A stretch of DNA of 64,000 bases. It comes from Hyperoodon ampullatus (lineage: Eukaryota > Chordata > Mammalia > Artiodactyla > Ziphiidae). Position 1 is the stretch's first letter. Each line of letters opens with the position of its first letter. The DNA is taken from positions 62,001 to 126,000 of the forward strand of contig CATKHW010000360.1 of the NCBI GenBank assembly GCA_949752795.1, written 5' to 3'. Positions 38,250 to 52,160 of this stretch are shown here, one piece after another. The notes beneath the pieces were generated by a model, which was given only the letters and a program-made list of their open reading frames with translations, did not search any database and was not told the origin of the DNA. A program made the position numbers and the translations under genes.

Positions 38250-39988
38250 AGAGTAGCTGTTAGGCATTTGGACGGGCACATATCACTGTAATTTCCCAGC
38301 AGGAAGAAGAATTAACCAAATTCTCAGCCACCCACCGGGAACCAGTATAGGTCCTGAACCAAAATTTTGGACTTGCGGTCAGCTCACCAAAAACGAGTTG
38401 AAAAATGGAGCTCAGGGGCACAGCAATTCACAAACTGGCCGAGTAATAAAGGACAACTATCGTCCAAAAATCTGTTGAGGGAAGGCAACGAGGCGGACTT
38501 GAAAGCGAGGCAGAATAGCAGGAAACAGATTTCAAGAGGTACGTTGGAATCGCCTTTAAAGCACAGGAAGAGGGGCACAACTTCGACAATGATGCACTTG
38601 GCCAAAAAGGGCGTATGCGTTTTCTCCTGAATATATTCAGGAGAAAACGCATACGCCCTTTTTGGCCAAGCAAGCAAGCGGGCAATGCAAATCTGCACTA
38701 CAAAGAAGTATCACTTCCCACCGGTCAAAAGGGACATCCACAAAATGTGTAAGAAAAAGAAAGGCAAGACAGGCCCTGGAGAACAGGGAGCCTTGTTATG
38801 CTGATGGGCGGGATGTAAATTGACAACTGCCTCTCTGGAGGAGTGCATTCTGTTCCCTAAAACAAGTAAAGAACAGAGCTACAGAGCCAAGGGCACTACC
38901 AGTCTAGGGAATATACCTTGGGAAAACTGAAAATCAATAAGACAGAGCCACCCCAAAATTTAGGGCTGCACTGCATACAAGGACCTCAACTTGGATACAC
39001 CTTAAGTATCCCAGAAAATATAAACATGGTTCAAAAAATTGTGGTACTTACGTACGATGGAATATCCCTCAGCCATGAAATCAATGTCATAAGACCAGTA
39101 GCAGCAAAATGGGTGGATTCAGGTACGATGATTCTAAGTGAAATAAGTCACACAGAAAAAGAAACTTATCATAAGATATCACTTATGAAGATCCTGTAAA
39201 CATGGCTACACTTGAACTGAGTTAGGAAAGAGAACGGTGTCTCACATTTAGAAAACACTCTTATACCTGCTTAAGGGGGAAGGAGAGGTGGGGTGATGCA
39301 TAAAACCAGAGTTTGATATAAGCACAGGTACCGTTCCAAAAACCAACTATGGAATAGACAAGACCTACACCGTCCTCAGTGAAAGGGACTCAAAACCCCA
39401 TATTTCCCGCAGAGGAAAATATCTGACTAGTAAGAATCTTAAAACCTATGTATTGATATGTCTCCGTAAGGGAATCAAGTGTGTCTAGACTGGCATAAAC
39501 ATGGCAACGAGAATCAGCTCAAACCCACTATAAAAAGGAATTTCAAAAACAAAACAAAAAAACGGGGAAATTCTTTACAATTCCTTCAGGGTCTCTGATG
39601 AAAGCTGGAATGACCCTATCTACAACGACAGCTGGATGTGGCATAAGGAGGGACACTTGGGACTGAGACGATTGGTGAGATTGGGTGAGCAAATGCAGAC
39701 CCTTTAAAGCCATAATGCATGGCACCCATTCCATGGGTCCGAACTCTCCAGGTTGAAGGGAATATTACTACAGCTATAACATGTGCGGGAAACCTAGAGA
39801 ACGGACACACTGTGAATACGAAAGGTTTCTAAAACTCAACGAATAGTCCCACTCCTGGTGCTCCGGTTTGACTTTCCGTCTGCTTTACTATCAACCTCCC
39901 AACTTGGAGAGACAGCCCCTTTAACATCTTGGTTCGCACAGGTTGCCAATTTGGCAGAGGATGAAAGGGAAGAGGGAGAACCAATGAG
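38250..39988 (+). repeat. Satellite monomer 23 (dimer position B, second unit)
   Basis: 1739 bp. Carries copy 21's markers, including gagaacggtg (near 39231) and gccataatg. One private change is aagaaaaagaaag near 38751. Palindrome 38597-38670 perfect. Confidence 0.95.
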
Positions 39989-41726
39989 AGAGTAGCTGTT
40001 AGGCATTTGGACGGGCACATATCACTGTAATTTCCCAGCAGGAAGAAGAATTAACCAAATTCTCAGCCACCCACCGGGAACCAGTATAGGTCCTGAACCA
40101 AAATTTTGGACTTGCGGTCAGCTCACAAAAACGAGTTGAAAAATGGAGCTCAGGGGCACAGCAATTCACAAACTGGCCGAGTAATAAAGGACAACTATCG
40201 TCCAAAAATCTGTTGAGGGAAGGCAACGAGGCGGACTTGAAAGCGAGGCAGAATAGCAGGAAACAGATTTCAAGAGGTACGTTGGAATCGCCTTTAAAGC
40301 ACAGGAAGAGGGGCACAACTTCGACAATGATGCACTTGGCCAAAAAGGGCGTATGCGTTTTCTCCTGAATATATTCAGGAGAAAACGCATACGCCCTTTT
40401 TGGCCAAGCAAGCAAGCGGGCAATGCAAATCTGCACTACAAAGAAGTATCACTTCCCACCGGTCAAAAGAGACATCCACAAAATGTGTAAGAACAAGAAA
40501 GGCAAGACAGGCCCTGGAGAACAGGGAGCCTTGTTATGCTGATGGGCGGGATGTAAATTGACAACTGCCTCTCTGGAGGAGTGCATTCTGTTCCCTAAAA
40601 CAAGTAAAGAACAGAGCTACAGAGCCAAGGGCACTACCAGTCTAGGGAATATACCTTGGGAAAACTGAAAATCAATAAGACAGAGCCACCCCAAAATTTA
40701 GGGCTGCACTGCATACAAGGACCTCAACTTGGATACACCTTAAGTATCCCAGAAAATATAAACATGGTTCAAAAAATTGTGGTACTTACGTACGATGGAA
40801 TATCCCTCAGCCATGAAATCAATGTCATAAGACCAGTAGCAGCAAAATGGGTGGATTCAGGTACGATGATTCTAAGTGAAATAAGTCACACAGAAAAAGA
40901 AACTTATCATAAGATATCACTTATAAAGATCCTGTAAACATGGCTACACTTGAACTGAGTTAGGAAAGAGAACAGTGTCTCACATTTAGAAAACACTCTT
41001 ATACCTGCTTAAGGGGGAAGGAGAGGTGGGGTGATGCATAAAACCAGAGTTTGATATAAGCACAGGTACCGTTCCAAAAACCAACTATGGAATAGACAAG
41101 ACCTACACCGTCCTCAGCGAAAGGGACTCAAAATCCCATATTTCCCGCAGAGGAAAATATCTGACTAGTAAGAATCTTAAAACCTATGTATTGATATGTC
41201 TCCGTAAGGGAATCAAGTGTGTCTAGACTGGCATAAACATGGCAGCGAGAATCAGCTCAAACCCACTATAAAAAGGAATTTCAAAAACAAAACAAAAAAA
41301 CTGGGAAATTCTTTACAATTCCTTCAGGGTCTCTGATGAAAGCTGGAATGACCCTATCTACAACGACAGCTGGATGTGGCATAAGGAGGGACACTTGGGA
41401 CTGAGACGATTGGTGAGATTGGGTGAGCAAATGCAGACCCTTTAAAGCCATAATGCATGGCACCCATTCCATGGGTCCGAACTCTCCAGGTTGAAGGGAA
41501 TATTACTACAGCTATAACATGTGCGGGAAACCTAGAGAACGGACACACTGTGAATACGAAAGGTTTCTAAAACTCAACGAATAGTCCCACTCCTGGTGCT
41601 CCGGTTTGACTTTCCGTCTGCTTTACTATCAACCTCCCAACTTGGAGAGACAGCCCCTTTAACATCTTGGTTCGCACAGGTTGCCAATTTGGCAGAGGAT
41701 GAAAGGGAAGAGGGAGAACCAATGAG
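39989..41726 (+). repeat. Satellite monomer 24
   Basis: 1738 bp; one base is missing from ctcacaaaaacg near 40123. A type-B copy (ttcccagcagg, attgacaact, gccataatg). Shares tcaaaagagac (near 40463) and cttataaag (near 40919) with copies 26 and 28. Palindrome 40335-40408 perfect. Confidence 0.95.
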
Positions 41727-43465
41727 AGAGTAGCTGTTAGGCATTTGGACGGGCACATATCACTGTAATTTCCCAGCAGGAAGAAGAATTAACCAAATTC
41801 TCAGCCACCCACCGGGAACCAGTATAGGTCCTGAACCAAAATTTTGGACTTGCGGTCAGCTCACCAAAAACGAGTTGAAAAATGGAGCTCAGGGGCACAG
41901 CAATTCACAAACTGGCCGAGTAATAAAGGACAACTATCGTCCAAAAATCTGTTGAGGGAAGGCAACGAGGCGGACTTGAAAGCGAGGCAGAATAGCAGGA
42001 AACAGATTTCAAGAGGTACGTTGGAATCGCCTTTAAAGCACAGGAAGAGGGGCACAACTTCGACAATGATGCACTTGGCCAAAAAGGGCGTATGCGTTTT
42101 CTCCTGAATATATTCAGGAGAAAACGCATACGCCCTTTTTGGCCAAGCAAGCAAGCGGGCAATGCAAATCTGCACTACAAAGAAGTATCACTTCCCACCG
42201 GTCAAAAGGGACATCCACAAAATGTGTAAGAACAAGAAAGGCAAGACAGGCCCTGGAGAACAGGGAGCCTTGTTATGCTGATGGGCGGGATGTAAATTGA
42301 CAACTGCCTCTCTGGAGGAGTGCATTCTGTTCCCTAAAACAAGTAAAGAACAGAGCTACAGAGCCAAGGGCACTACCAGTCTAGGGAATATACCTTGGGA
42401 AAACTGAAAATCAATAAGACAGAGCCACCCCAAAATTTAGGGCTGCACTGCATACAAGGACCTCAACTTGGATACACCTTAATTATCCCAGAAAATATAA
42501 ACATGGTTCAAAAAATTGTGGTACTTACGTACGATGGAATATCCCTCAGCCATGAAATCAATGTCATAAGACCAGTAGCAGCAAAATGGGTGGATTCAGG
42601 TACGATGATTCTAAGTGAAATAAGTCACACAGAAAAAGAAACTTATCATAAGATATCACTTATGAAGATCCTGTAAACATGGCTACACTTGAACTGAGTT
42701 AGGAAAGAGAACAGTGTCTCACATTTAGAAAACACTCTTATACCTGCTTAAGGGGGAAGGAGAGGTGGGGTGATGCATAAAACCAGAGTTTGATATAAGC
42801 ACAGGTACCGTTCCAAAAACCAACTATGGAATAGACAAGACCTACACCGTCCTCAGTGAAAGGGACTCAAAACCCCATATTTCCCGCAGAGGAAAATATC
42901 TGACTAGTAAGAATCTTAAAACCTATGTATTGATATGTCTCCGTAAGGGAATCAAGTGTGTCTAGACTGGCATAAACATGGCAACGAGAATCAGCTCAAA
43001 CCCACTATAAAAAGGAATTTCAAAAACAAAACAAAAAAACTGGGAAATTCTTTACAATTCCTTCAGGGTCTCTGATGAAAGCTGGAATGACCCTATCTAC
43101 AACGACAGCTGGATGTGGCATAAGGAGGGACACTTGGGACTGAGACGATTGGTGAGATTGGGTGAGCAAATGCAGACCCTTTAAAGCCATAATGCATGGC
43201 ACCCATTCCATGGGTCCGAACTCTCCAGGTTGAAGGGAATATTACTACAGCTATAACATGTGCGGGAAACCTAGAGAACGGACACACTGTGAATACGAAA
43301 GGTTTCTAAAACTCAACGAATAGTCCCACTCCTGGTGCTCCGGTTTGACTTTCCGTCTGCTTTACTATCAACCTCCCAACTTGGAGAGACAGCCCCTTTA
43401 ACATCTTGGTTCGCACAGGTTGCCAATTTGGCAGAGGATGAAAGGGAAGAGGGAGAACCAATGAG
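41727..43465 (+). repeat. Satellite monomer 25
   Basis: 1739 bp, type-B copy like 21, 23 and 24. Private change ccttaattatc near 42477. Palindrome 42074-42147 perfect. Confidence 0.95.
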
Positions 43466-45204
43466 AGAGTAGCTGTTAGGCATTTGGACGGGCACATATC
43501 ACTGTAATTTCCCAGCAGGAAGAAGAATTAACCAAATTCTCAGCCACCCACCGGGAACCAGTATAGGTCCTGAACCAAAATTTTGGACTTGCGGTCAGCT
43601 CTCCAAAAACGAGTTGAAAAATGGAGCTCAGGGGCACAGCAATTCACAAACTGGCCGAGTAATAAAGGACAACTATCGTCCAAAAATCTGTTGAGGGAAG
43701 GCAACGAGGCGGACTTGAAAGCGAGGCAGAATAGCAGGAAACAGATTTCAAGAGGTACGTTGGAATCGCCTTTAAAGCACAGGAAGAGGGGCACAACTTC
43801 GACAATGATGCACTTGGCCAAAAAGGGCGTATGCGTTTTCTCCTGAATATATTCAGGAGAAAACGCATACGCCCTTTTTGGCCAAGCAAGCAAGCGGGCA
43901 ATGCAAATCTGCACTACAAAGAAGTATCACTTCCCACCGGTCAAAAGAGACATCCACAAAATGTGTAAGAACAAGAAAGGCAAGACAGGCCCTGGAGAAC
44001 AGGGAGCCTTGTTATGCTGATGGGCGGGATGTAAATTGACAACTGCCTCTCTGGAGGAGTGCATTCTGTTCCCTAAAACAAGTAAAGAACAGAGCTACAG
44101 AGCCAAGGGCACTACCAGTCTAGGGAATATACCTTGGGAAAACTGAAAATCAATAAGACAGAGCCACCCCAAAATTTAGGGCTGCACTGCATACAAGGAC
44201 CTCAACTTGGATACACCTTAAGTATCCCAGAAAATATAAACATGGTTCAAAAAATTGTGGTACTTACGTACGATGGAATATCCCTCAGCCATGAAATCAA
44301 TGTCATAAGACCAGTAGCAGCAAAATGGGTGGATTCAGGTACGATGATTCTAAGTGAAATAAGTCACACAGAAAAAGAAACTTATCATAAGATATCACTT
44401 ATAAAGATCCTGTAAACATGGCTACACTTGAACTGAGTTAGGAAAGAGAACAGTGTCTCACATTTAGAAAACACTCTTATACCTGCTTAAGGGGGAAGGA
44501 GAGGTGGGGTGATGCATAAAACCAGAGTTTGATATAAGCACAGGTACCGTTCCAAAAACCAACTATGGAATAGACAAGACCTACACCGTCCTCAGTGAAA
44601 GGGACTCAAAACCCCATATTTCCCGCAGAGGAAAATATCTGACTAGTAAGAATCTTAAAACCTATGTATTGATATGTCTCCGTAAGGGAATCAAGTGTGT
44701 CTAGACTGGCATAAACATGGCAGCGAGAATCAGCTCAAACCCAATATAAAAAGGAATTTCAAAAACAAAACAAAAAAACTGGGAAATTCTTTACAATTCC
44801 TTCAGGGTCTCTGATGAAATCTGGAATGACCCTATCTACAACGACAGCTGGATGTGGCATAAGGAGGGACACTTGGGACTGAGACGATTGGTGAGATTGG
44901 GTGAGCAAATGCAGACCCTTTAAAGCAATAATGCATGGCACCCATTCCATGGGTCCGAACTCTCCAGGTTGAAGGGAATATTACTACAGCTATAACATGT
45001 GCAGGAAACCTAGAGAACGGACACACTGTGAATACGAAAGGTTTCTAAAATTCAACGCATAGTCCCTCTCCTGGTGCTCCGGTTTGACTTTCCGTCTGCT
45101 TTACTATCAACCTCCCAACTTTGAGAGACAGCCCCTTTAACCTCTTGGTTCGCACAGGTTGCCAATTTGGCAGAGGATGAAAGGGAAGAGGGAGAACCAA
45201 TGAG
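43466..45204 (+). repeat. Satellite monomer 26
   Basis: 1739 bp. Shares tcaaaagagac and cttataaag with copies 24 and 28, gaaatctgg with 28 and 30, and caactttgag with 28 and 31. Palindrome 43813-43886 perfect. Confidence 0.95.
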
Positions 45205-46943
45205 AGAGTAGCTGTTAGGCATTTGGACGGGCACATATCACTGTAATTTCCCGGCAGGAAGAAGAATTAACCAAATTCTCAGCCACCCACTGGGAACCAG
45301 TATAGGTCCTGAACCAAAATTTTGGACTTGCGGTCAGCTCTCCAAAAACGAGTTGAAAAATGGAGCTCAGCGACACAGCAATTCACAAACTGGCTGAGTA
45401 ATAAAGGACACCTATCGTCCAAAAATCTGTTGACGGAAGGCAACGAGGCGGACTTGAAAGCGAGGCAGAATAGCAGGAAACAGATTTCAAGAGGTACGTT
45501 GGAATCGCCTTTAAAGCACAGGAAGAGGGGCACAACTTCGACAATGATGCACTTGGCCAAAAAGGGCGTATGCGTTTTCTCCTGAATATATTCAGGAGAA
45601 AACGCATACGCCCTTTTTGGCCAAGCAAGCAAGCGGGCAATGCAAATCTGCACTACAAAGAAGTATCACTTCCCACCGGTCAAAAGGGACATCCACAAAA
45701 TGTGTAAGAACAAGAAAGGCAAGACAGGCCCTGGAGAACAGGGAGCCTTGTTATGCTGATGGGCGGGATGTAAATTGCCAACTGCCTCTCTGGAGGAGTG
45801 CATTCTGTTCCCTAAAACAAGTAAAGAACAGAGCTACAGAGCCAAGGGCACTACCAGTCTAGGGAATATACCTTTGGAAAACTGAAAATCAATAAGACAG
45901 AGCCACCCCAAAATTTAGGGCTGCACTGCATACAAGGACCTCAACTTGGATACACCTTAAGTATCCCAGAAAATATAAACATGGTTCAAAAAATTGTGGT
46001 ACTTACGTACGATGGAATATCCCTCAGCCATGAAATCAATGTCATAAGACCAGTAGCAGCAAAATGGGTGGATTCAGGTACGATGATTCTAAGTGAAATA
46101 AGTCACACAGAAAAAGAAACTTATCATAAGATATCACTTATGAAGATCCTGTAAACATGGCTACACTTGAACTGAGTTAGGAAAGAGAACAGTGTCTCAC
46201 ATTTAGAAAACACTCTTATACCTGCTTAAGGGGGAAGGAGAGGTGGGGTGATGCATAAAACCAGAGTTTGATATAAGCACAGGTACCGTTCCAAAAACCA
46301 ACTATGGAATAGACAAGACCTACACCGTCCTCAGTGAAAGGGACTCAAAACCCCATATTTCCCGCAGAGGAAAGTATCTGACTAGTAAGAATCTTAAAAC
46401 CTATGTATTGATATGTCTCCATAAGGGAATCAAGTGTGTCTAGACTGGCATAAACATGGCAGCGAGAATCAGCTCAAACCCACTATAAAAAGGAATTTCA
46501 AAAACAAAACAAAAAAACTGGGAAATTCTTTACAATTCCTTCAGGGTCTCTGATGAAAGCTGGAATGACCCTATCTACAACGACAGCTGGATGTGGCATA
46601 AGGAGGGACACTTGGGACTGAGACGATTGGTGAGATTGGGTGAGCAAATGCAGATCCTTTAAAGCAATAATGCATGGCACCCATTCCATGGGTCCGAACT
46701 CTCCAGGTTGAAGGGAATATTACTACAGCTATAACATGTGCGGGAAACCTAGAGAACGGACACACTGTGAATACGAAAGGTTTCTAAAACTCAACGAATA
46801 GTCCCACTCCTGGTGCTCCGGTTTGACTTTCCGTCTGCTTTACTATCAACCTCCCAACTTGGAGAGACAGCCCCTTTAACCTCTTGGTTCGCACAGGTTG
46901 CCAATTTGGCAGAGGATGAAAGGGAAGAGGGAGAACCAATGAG
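45205..46943 (+). repeat. Satellite monomer 27 (variant 5' haplotype)
   Basis: 1739 bp. Carries the linked block cactgggaac, gctctccaaa, cagcgacacag, ggctgagtaa, ggacacctatc and gttgacggaag (45288-45436), shared with copies 28, 32 and 33. Also cctttggaaa (near 45872), which removes the TTG start of the relic frame, shared with 32 and 33. Palindrome 45552-45625 perfect. Confidence 0.95.
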
Positions 46944-48682
46944 AGAGTAGCTGTTAGGCATTTGGACGGGCACATATCACTGTAATTTCCCAGCAGGAAG
47001 AAGAATTAACCAAATTCTCAGCCACCCACTGGGAACCAGTATAGGTCCTGAACCAAAATTTTGGACTTGCGGTCAGCTCTCCAAAAACGAGTTGAAAAAT
47101 GGAGCTCAGCGACACAGCAATTCACAAAGTGGCTGAGTAATAAAGGACACCTATCGTCCAAAAATCTGTTGACGGAAGGCAACGAGGCGGACTTGAAAGC
47201 GAGGCAGAATAGCAGGAAACAGATTTCAAGAGGTACGTTGGAATCGCCTTTAAAGCACAGGAAGAGGGGCACAACTTCGACAATGATGCACTTGGCCAAA
47301 AAGGGCGTATGCGTTTTCTCCTGAATATATTCAGGAGAAAACGCATACGCCCTTTTTGGCCAAGCAAGCAAGCGGGCAATGCAAATCTGCACTACAAAGA
47401 AGTATCACTTCCCACCGGTCAAAAGAGACATCCACAAAATGTGTAAGAACAAGAAAGGCAAGACAGGCCCTGGAGAACAGGGAGCCTTGTTATGCTGATG
47501 GGCGGGATGTAAATTGACAACTGCCTCTCTGGAGGAGTGCATTCTGTTCCCTAAAACAAGTAAAGAACAGAGCTACAGAGCCAAGGGCACTACCAGTCTA
47601 GGGAATATACCTTGGGAAAACTGAAAATCAATAAGACAGAGCCACCCCAAAATTTAGGGCTGCACTGCATACAAGGACCTCAACTTGGATACACCTTAAG
47701 TATCCCAGAAAATATAAACATGGTTCAAAAAATTGTGGTACTTACGTACGATGGAATATCCCTCAGCCATGAAATCAATGTCATAAGACCAGTAGCAGCA
47801 AAATGGGTGGATTCAGGTACGATGATTCTAAGTGAAATAAGTCACACAGAAAAAGAAACTTATCATAAGATATCACTTATAAAGATCCTGTAAACATGGC
47901 TACACTTGAACTGAGTTAGGAAAGAGAACAGTGTCTCACATTTAGAAAACACTCTTATACCTGCTTAAGGGGGAAGGAGAGGTGGGGTGATGCATAAAAC
48001 CAGAGTTTGATATAAGCACAGGTACCGTTCCAAAAACCAACTATGGAATAGACAAGACCTACACCGTCCTCAGTGAAAGGGACTCAAAACCCCATATTTC
48101 CCGCAGAGGAAAATATCTGACTAGTAAGAATCTTAAAACCTATGTATTGATATATCTCCGTAAGGGAATCAAGTGTGTCTAGACTGGCATAAACATGGCA
48201 GCGAGAATCAGCTCAAACCCACTATAAAAAGGAATTTCAAAAACAAAACAAAAAAACTGGGAAATTCTTTACAATTCCTTCAGGGTCTCTGATGAAATCT
48301 GGAATGACCCTATCTACAACGACAGCTGGATGTGGCATAAGGAGGGACACTTGGGACTGAGACGATTGGTGAGATTGGGTGAGCAAATGCAGACCCTTTA
48401 AAGCAATAATGCATGGCACCCAATCCATGGGTCCGAACTCTCCAGGTTGAAGGGAATATTACTACAGCTATAACATGTGCGGGAAACCTAGAGAACGGAC
48501 ACACTGTGAATACGAAAGGTTTCTAAAACTCAACGCATAGTCCCTCCCCTGGTGCTCCGGTTTGACTTTCCGTCTGCTTTACTATCAACCTCCCAACTTT
48601 GAGAGACAGCCCCTTTAACCTCTTGGTTCGCACAGGTTGCCAATTTGGCAGAGGATGAAAGGGAAGAGGGAGAACCAATGAG
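46944..48682 (+). repeat. Satellite monomer 28 (variant 5' haplotype)
   Basis: 1739 bp. The 5' third has the copy 27 haplotype, but the middle and 3' parts match copy 26 (tcaaaagagac, cttataaag, gaaatctgg, caactttgag). A clear mosaic. Palindrome 47291-47364 perfect. Confidence 0.95.
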
Positions 48683-50421
48683 AGAGTAGCTGTTAGGCAT
48701 TTTGACGGGCACATATCACTGTAATTTCCCGGCAGGAAGAAGAATTAACCAAATTCTCAGCCACCCACCGGGAACCAGTATAGGTCCTGAACCAAAATTT
48801 TGGACTTGCGGTCAGCTCACCAAAAACGAGTTGAAAAATGGAGCTCAGGGGCACAGCAATTCACAAACTGGCCGAGTAATAAAGGACAACTATCGTCCAA
48901 AAATCTGTTGAGGGAAGGCAACGAGGCGGACTTGAAAGCGAGGCAGAATAGCAGGAAACAGATTTCAAGAGGTACGTTGGAATCGCCTTTAAAGCACAGG
49001 AAGAGGGGCACAACTTCGACAATGATGCACTTGGCCAAAAAGGGCGTATGCGTTTTCTCCTGAATATATTCAGGAGAAAACGCATACGCCCTTTTTGGCC
49101 AAGCAAGCAAGCGGGCAATGCAAATCTGCACTACAAAGAAGTATCACTTCCCACCGGTCAAAAGGGACATCCACAAAATGTGTAAGAACAAGAAAGGCAA
49201 GACAGGCCCTGGAGAACAGGGAGCCTTGTTATGCTGATGGGCGGGATGTAAATTGACAACTGCCTCTCTGGAGGAGTGCATTCTGTTCCCTAAAACAAGT
49301 AAAGAACAGAGCTACAGAGCCAAGGGCACTACCTGTCTAGGGAATATACCTTGGGAAAACTGAAAATCAATAAGACAGAGCCACCCCAAAATTTAGGGCT
49401 GCACTGCATACAAGGACCTCAACTTGGATACACCTTAAGTATCCCAGAAAATATAAACATGGTTCAAAAAATTGTGGTACTTACGTACGATGGAATATCC
49501 CTCAGCCATGAAATCAATGTCATAAGACCAGTAGCAGCAAAATGGGTGGATTCAGGTACGATGATTCTAAGTGAAATAAGTCACACAGAAAAAGAAACTT
49601 ATCATAAGATATCACTTATGAAGATCCTGTAAACATGGCTACACTTGAACTGAGTTAGGAAAGAGAACAGTGTCTCACATTTAGAAAACACTCTTATACC
49701 TGCTTAAGGGGGAAGGAGAGGTGGGGTGATGCATAAAACCAGAGTTTGATATAAGCACAGGTACCGTTCCAAAAACCAACTATGGAATAGACAAGACCTA
49801 CACCGTCCTCAGCGAAAGGGACTCAAAACCCCATATTTCCCGCAGAGGAAAATATCTGACTAGTAAGAATCTTAAAACCTATGTATTGATATGTCTCCGT
49901 AAGGGAATCAAGTGTGTCTAGACTGGCATAAACATGGCAGCGAGAATCAGCTCAAACCCACTATAAAAAGGAATTTCAAAAACAAAACAAAAAAACTGGG
50001 AAATTCTTTACAATTCCTTCAGGGTCTCTGATGAAAGCTGGAATGACCCTATCTACAACGACAGCTGGATGTGGCATAAGGAGGGACACTTGGGACTGAG
50101 ACGATTGGTGAGATTGGGTGAGCAAATGCAGACCCTTTAAAGCAATAATGCATGGCACCCATTCCATGGGTCCGAACTCTCCAGGTTGAAGGGAATATTA
50201 CTACAGCTATAACATGTGCGGGAAACCTAGAGAACGGACACACTGTGAATACGAAAGGTTTCTAAAACTCAACGAATAGTCCCTCTCCTCGTGCTCCGGT
50301 TTGACTTTCCGGCTGCTTTACTATCATTCTCCAAAATTGGAGAGACAGCCCCTTTAACCTCCTGGTTCGCACAGGTTGCCAATTTGGCAGAGGATGAAAG
50401 GGAAGAGGGAGAACCAATGAG
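48683..50421 (+). repeat. Satellite monomer 29
   Basis: 1739 bp. Ordinary until 50285, then about nine substitutions cluster within 50290-50362. Private tttgacgggc near 48700 and acctgtctag near 49331. Palindrome 49030-49103 perfect. Confidence 0.95.
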
Positions 50422-52160
50422 AGAGTAGCTGTTAGGCATTTGGACGGGCACATATCACTGTAATTTCCCGGCAGGAAGAAGAATTAACCAAATTCTCAGC
50501 CACCTACCGGGAACCAGTATAGGTCCTGAACCAAAATTTTAGACTTGTAGTCAGCTCTCCAAAAACGAGTTAAAAAATGGAGCTCAGGGGCACAGCAATT
50601 CACAAACTGGCCGAGTAATAAAGGACAACTATCGTCCATAAATCTGTTGACGGAAGGCAACGAGGCGGACTTGAAAGCGAGGCAGAATAGCAGGAAACAG
50701 ATTTCAAGAGGTACGTTGGAATCGCCTTTAAAGCACAGGAAGAGGGGCACAACTTCGACAATGATGCACTTGGCCAAAAAGGGCGTATGCGTTTTCTCCT
50801 GAATATATTCAGGAGAAAACGCATACGCCCTTTTTGGCCAAGCAAGCAAGCGGGCAATGCAAATCTGCACTACAAAGAAGTATCACTTCCCACCGGTCAA
50901 AAGGGACATCCACAAAATGTGTAAGAACAAGAAAGGCAAGACAGGCCCTGGAGAACAGGGAGCCTTGTTATGCTGATGGGCGGGATGTAAATTGACAACT
51001 GCCTCTCTGGAGGAGTGCATTCTGTTCCCTAAAACAAGTAAAGAACAGAGCTACAGAGCCAAGGGCACTACCAGTCTAGGGAATATACCTTGGGAAAACT
51101 GAAAATCAATAAGACAGAGCCACCCCAAAATTTAGGGCTGCACTGCATACAAGGACCTCAACTTGGATACACCTTAAGTATCCCAGAAAATATAAACATG
51201 GTTCAAAAAATTGTGGTACTTACGTACGATGGAATATCCCTCAGCCATGAAATCAATGTCATAAGACCAGTAGCAGCAAAATGGGTGGATTCAGGTACGA
51301 TGATTCTAAGTGAAATAAGTCACACAGAAAAAGAAACTTATCATAAGATATCACTTATGAAGATCCTGTAAACATGGCTACACTTGAACTGAGTTAGGAA
51401 AGAGAACAGTGTCTCACATTTAGAAAACACTCTTATACCTGCTTAAGGGGGAAGGAGAGGTGGGGTGATGCATAAAACTAGAGTTTGATATAAGCACAGG
51501 TACCGTTCCAAAAACCAACTATGGAATAGACAAGACCTACACCGTCATCAGTGAAAGGGACTCAAAACCCCATATTTCCCGCAGAGGAAAATATCTGACT
51601 AGTAAGAATCTTAAAACCTATGTATTGATATGTCTCCATAAGGGAATCAAGTGTGTCTAGACTGGCATAAACATGGCAGCGAGAATCAGCTCAAACCCAA
51701 TATAAAAAGGAATTTCAAAAACAAAACAAAAAAACTGGGAAATTCTTTACAATTCCTTCAGGGTCTCTGATGAAATCTGGAATGACCCTATCTACAACGA
51801 CAGCTGGATGTGGCATAAGGAGGGACACTTGGGACTGAGACGATTGGTGAGATTGGGTGAGCAAATGCAGACCCTTTAAAGCAATAATGCATGGCACCCA
51901 TTCCATGGGTCCGAACTCTCCAGGTTGAAGGGAATATTACTACAGCTATAACATGTGCAGGAAACCTAGAGAACGGACACACTGTGATTACGAAAGGTTT
52001 CTAAAACTCAACGCATAGTCCCTCTCCTGGTGCTCCGGTTTGACTTTCCGTCTGCTTTACTATCAACCTCCCAACTTGGAGAGACAGCCCCTTTAACCTC
52101 TTGGTTCGCACAGGTTGCCAATTTGGCAGAGGATGAAAGGGAAGAGGGAGAACCAATGAG
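50422..52160 (+). repeat. Satellite monomer 30
   Basis: 1739 bp. Several private changes lie between 50505 and 50639 (cacctaccgg, ttttagacttgtag, gagttaaaaa, gtccataaa). The rest is ordinary. Palindrome 50769-50842 perfect. Confidence 0.95.

Larger units (their letters stand above)
36511..39988 (+). repeat. Higher-order repeat, dimer unit, second copy
   Basis: Copies 22-23 (3478 bp) repeat the A-B order of copies 20-21 with few differences. Copies 24 and 25 that follow are both type B, so the alternation stops here. Confidence 0.8.
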
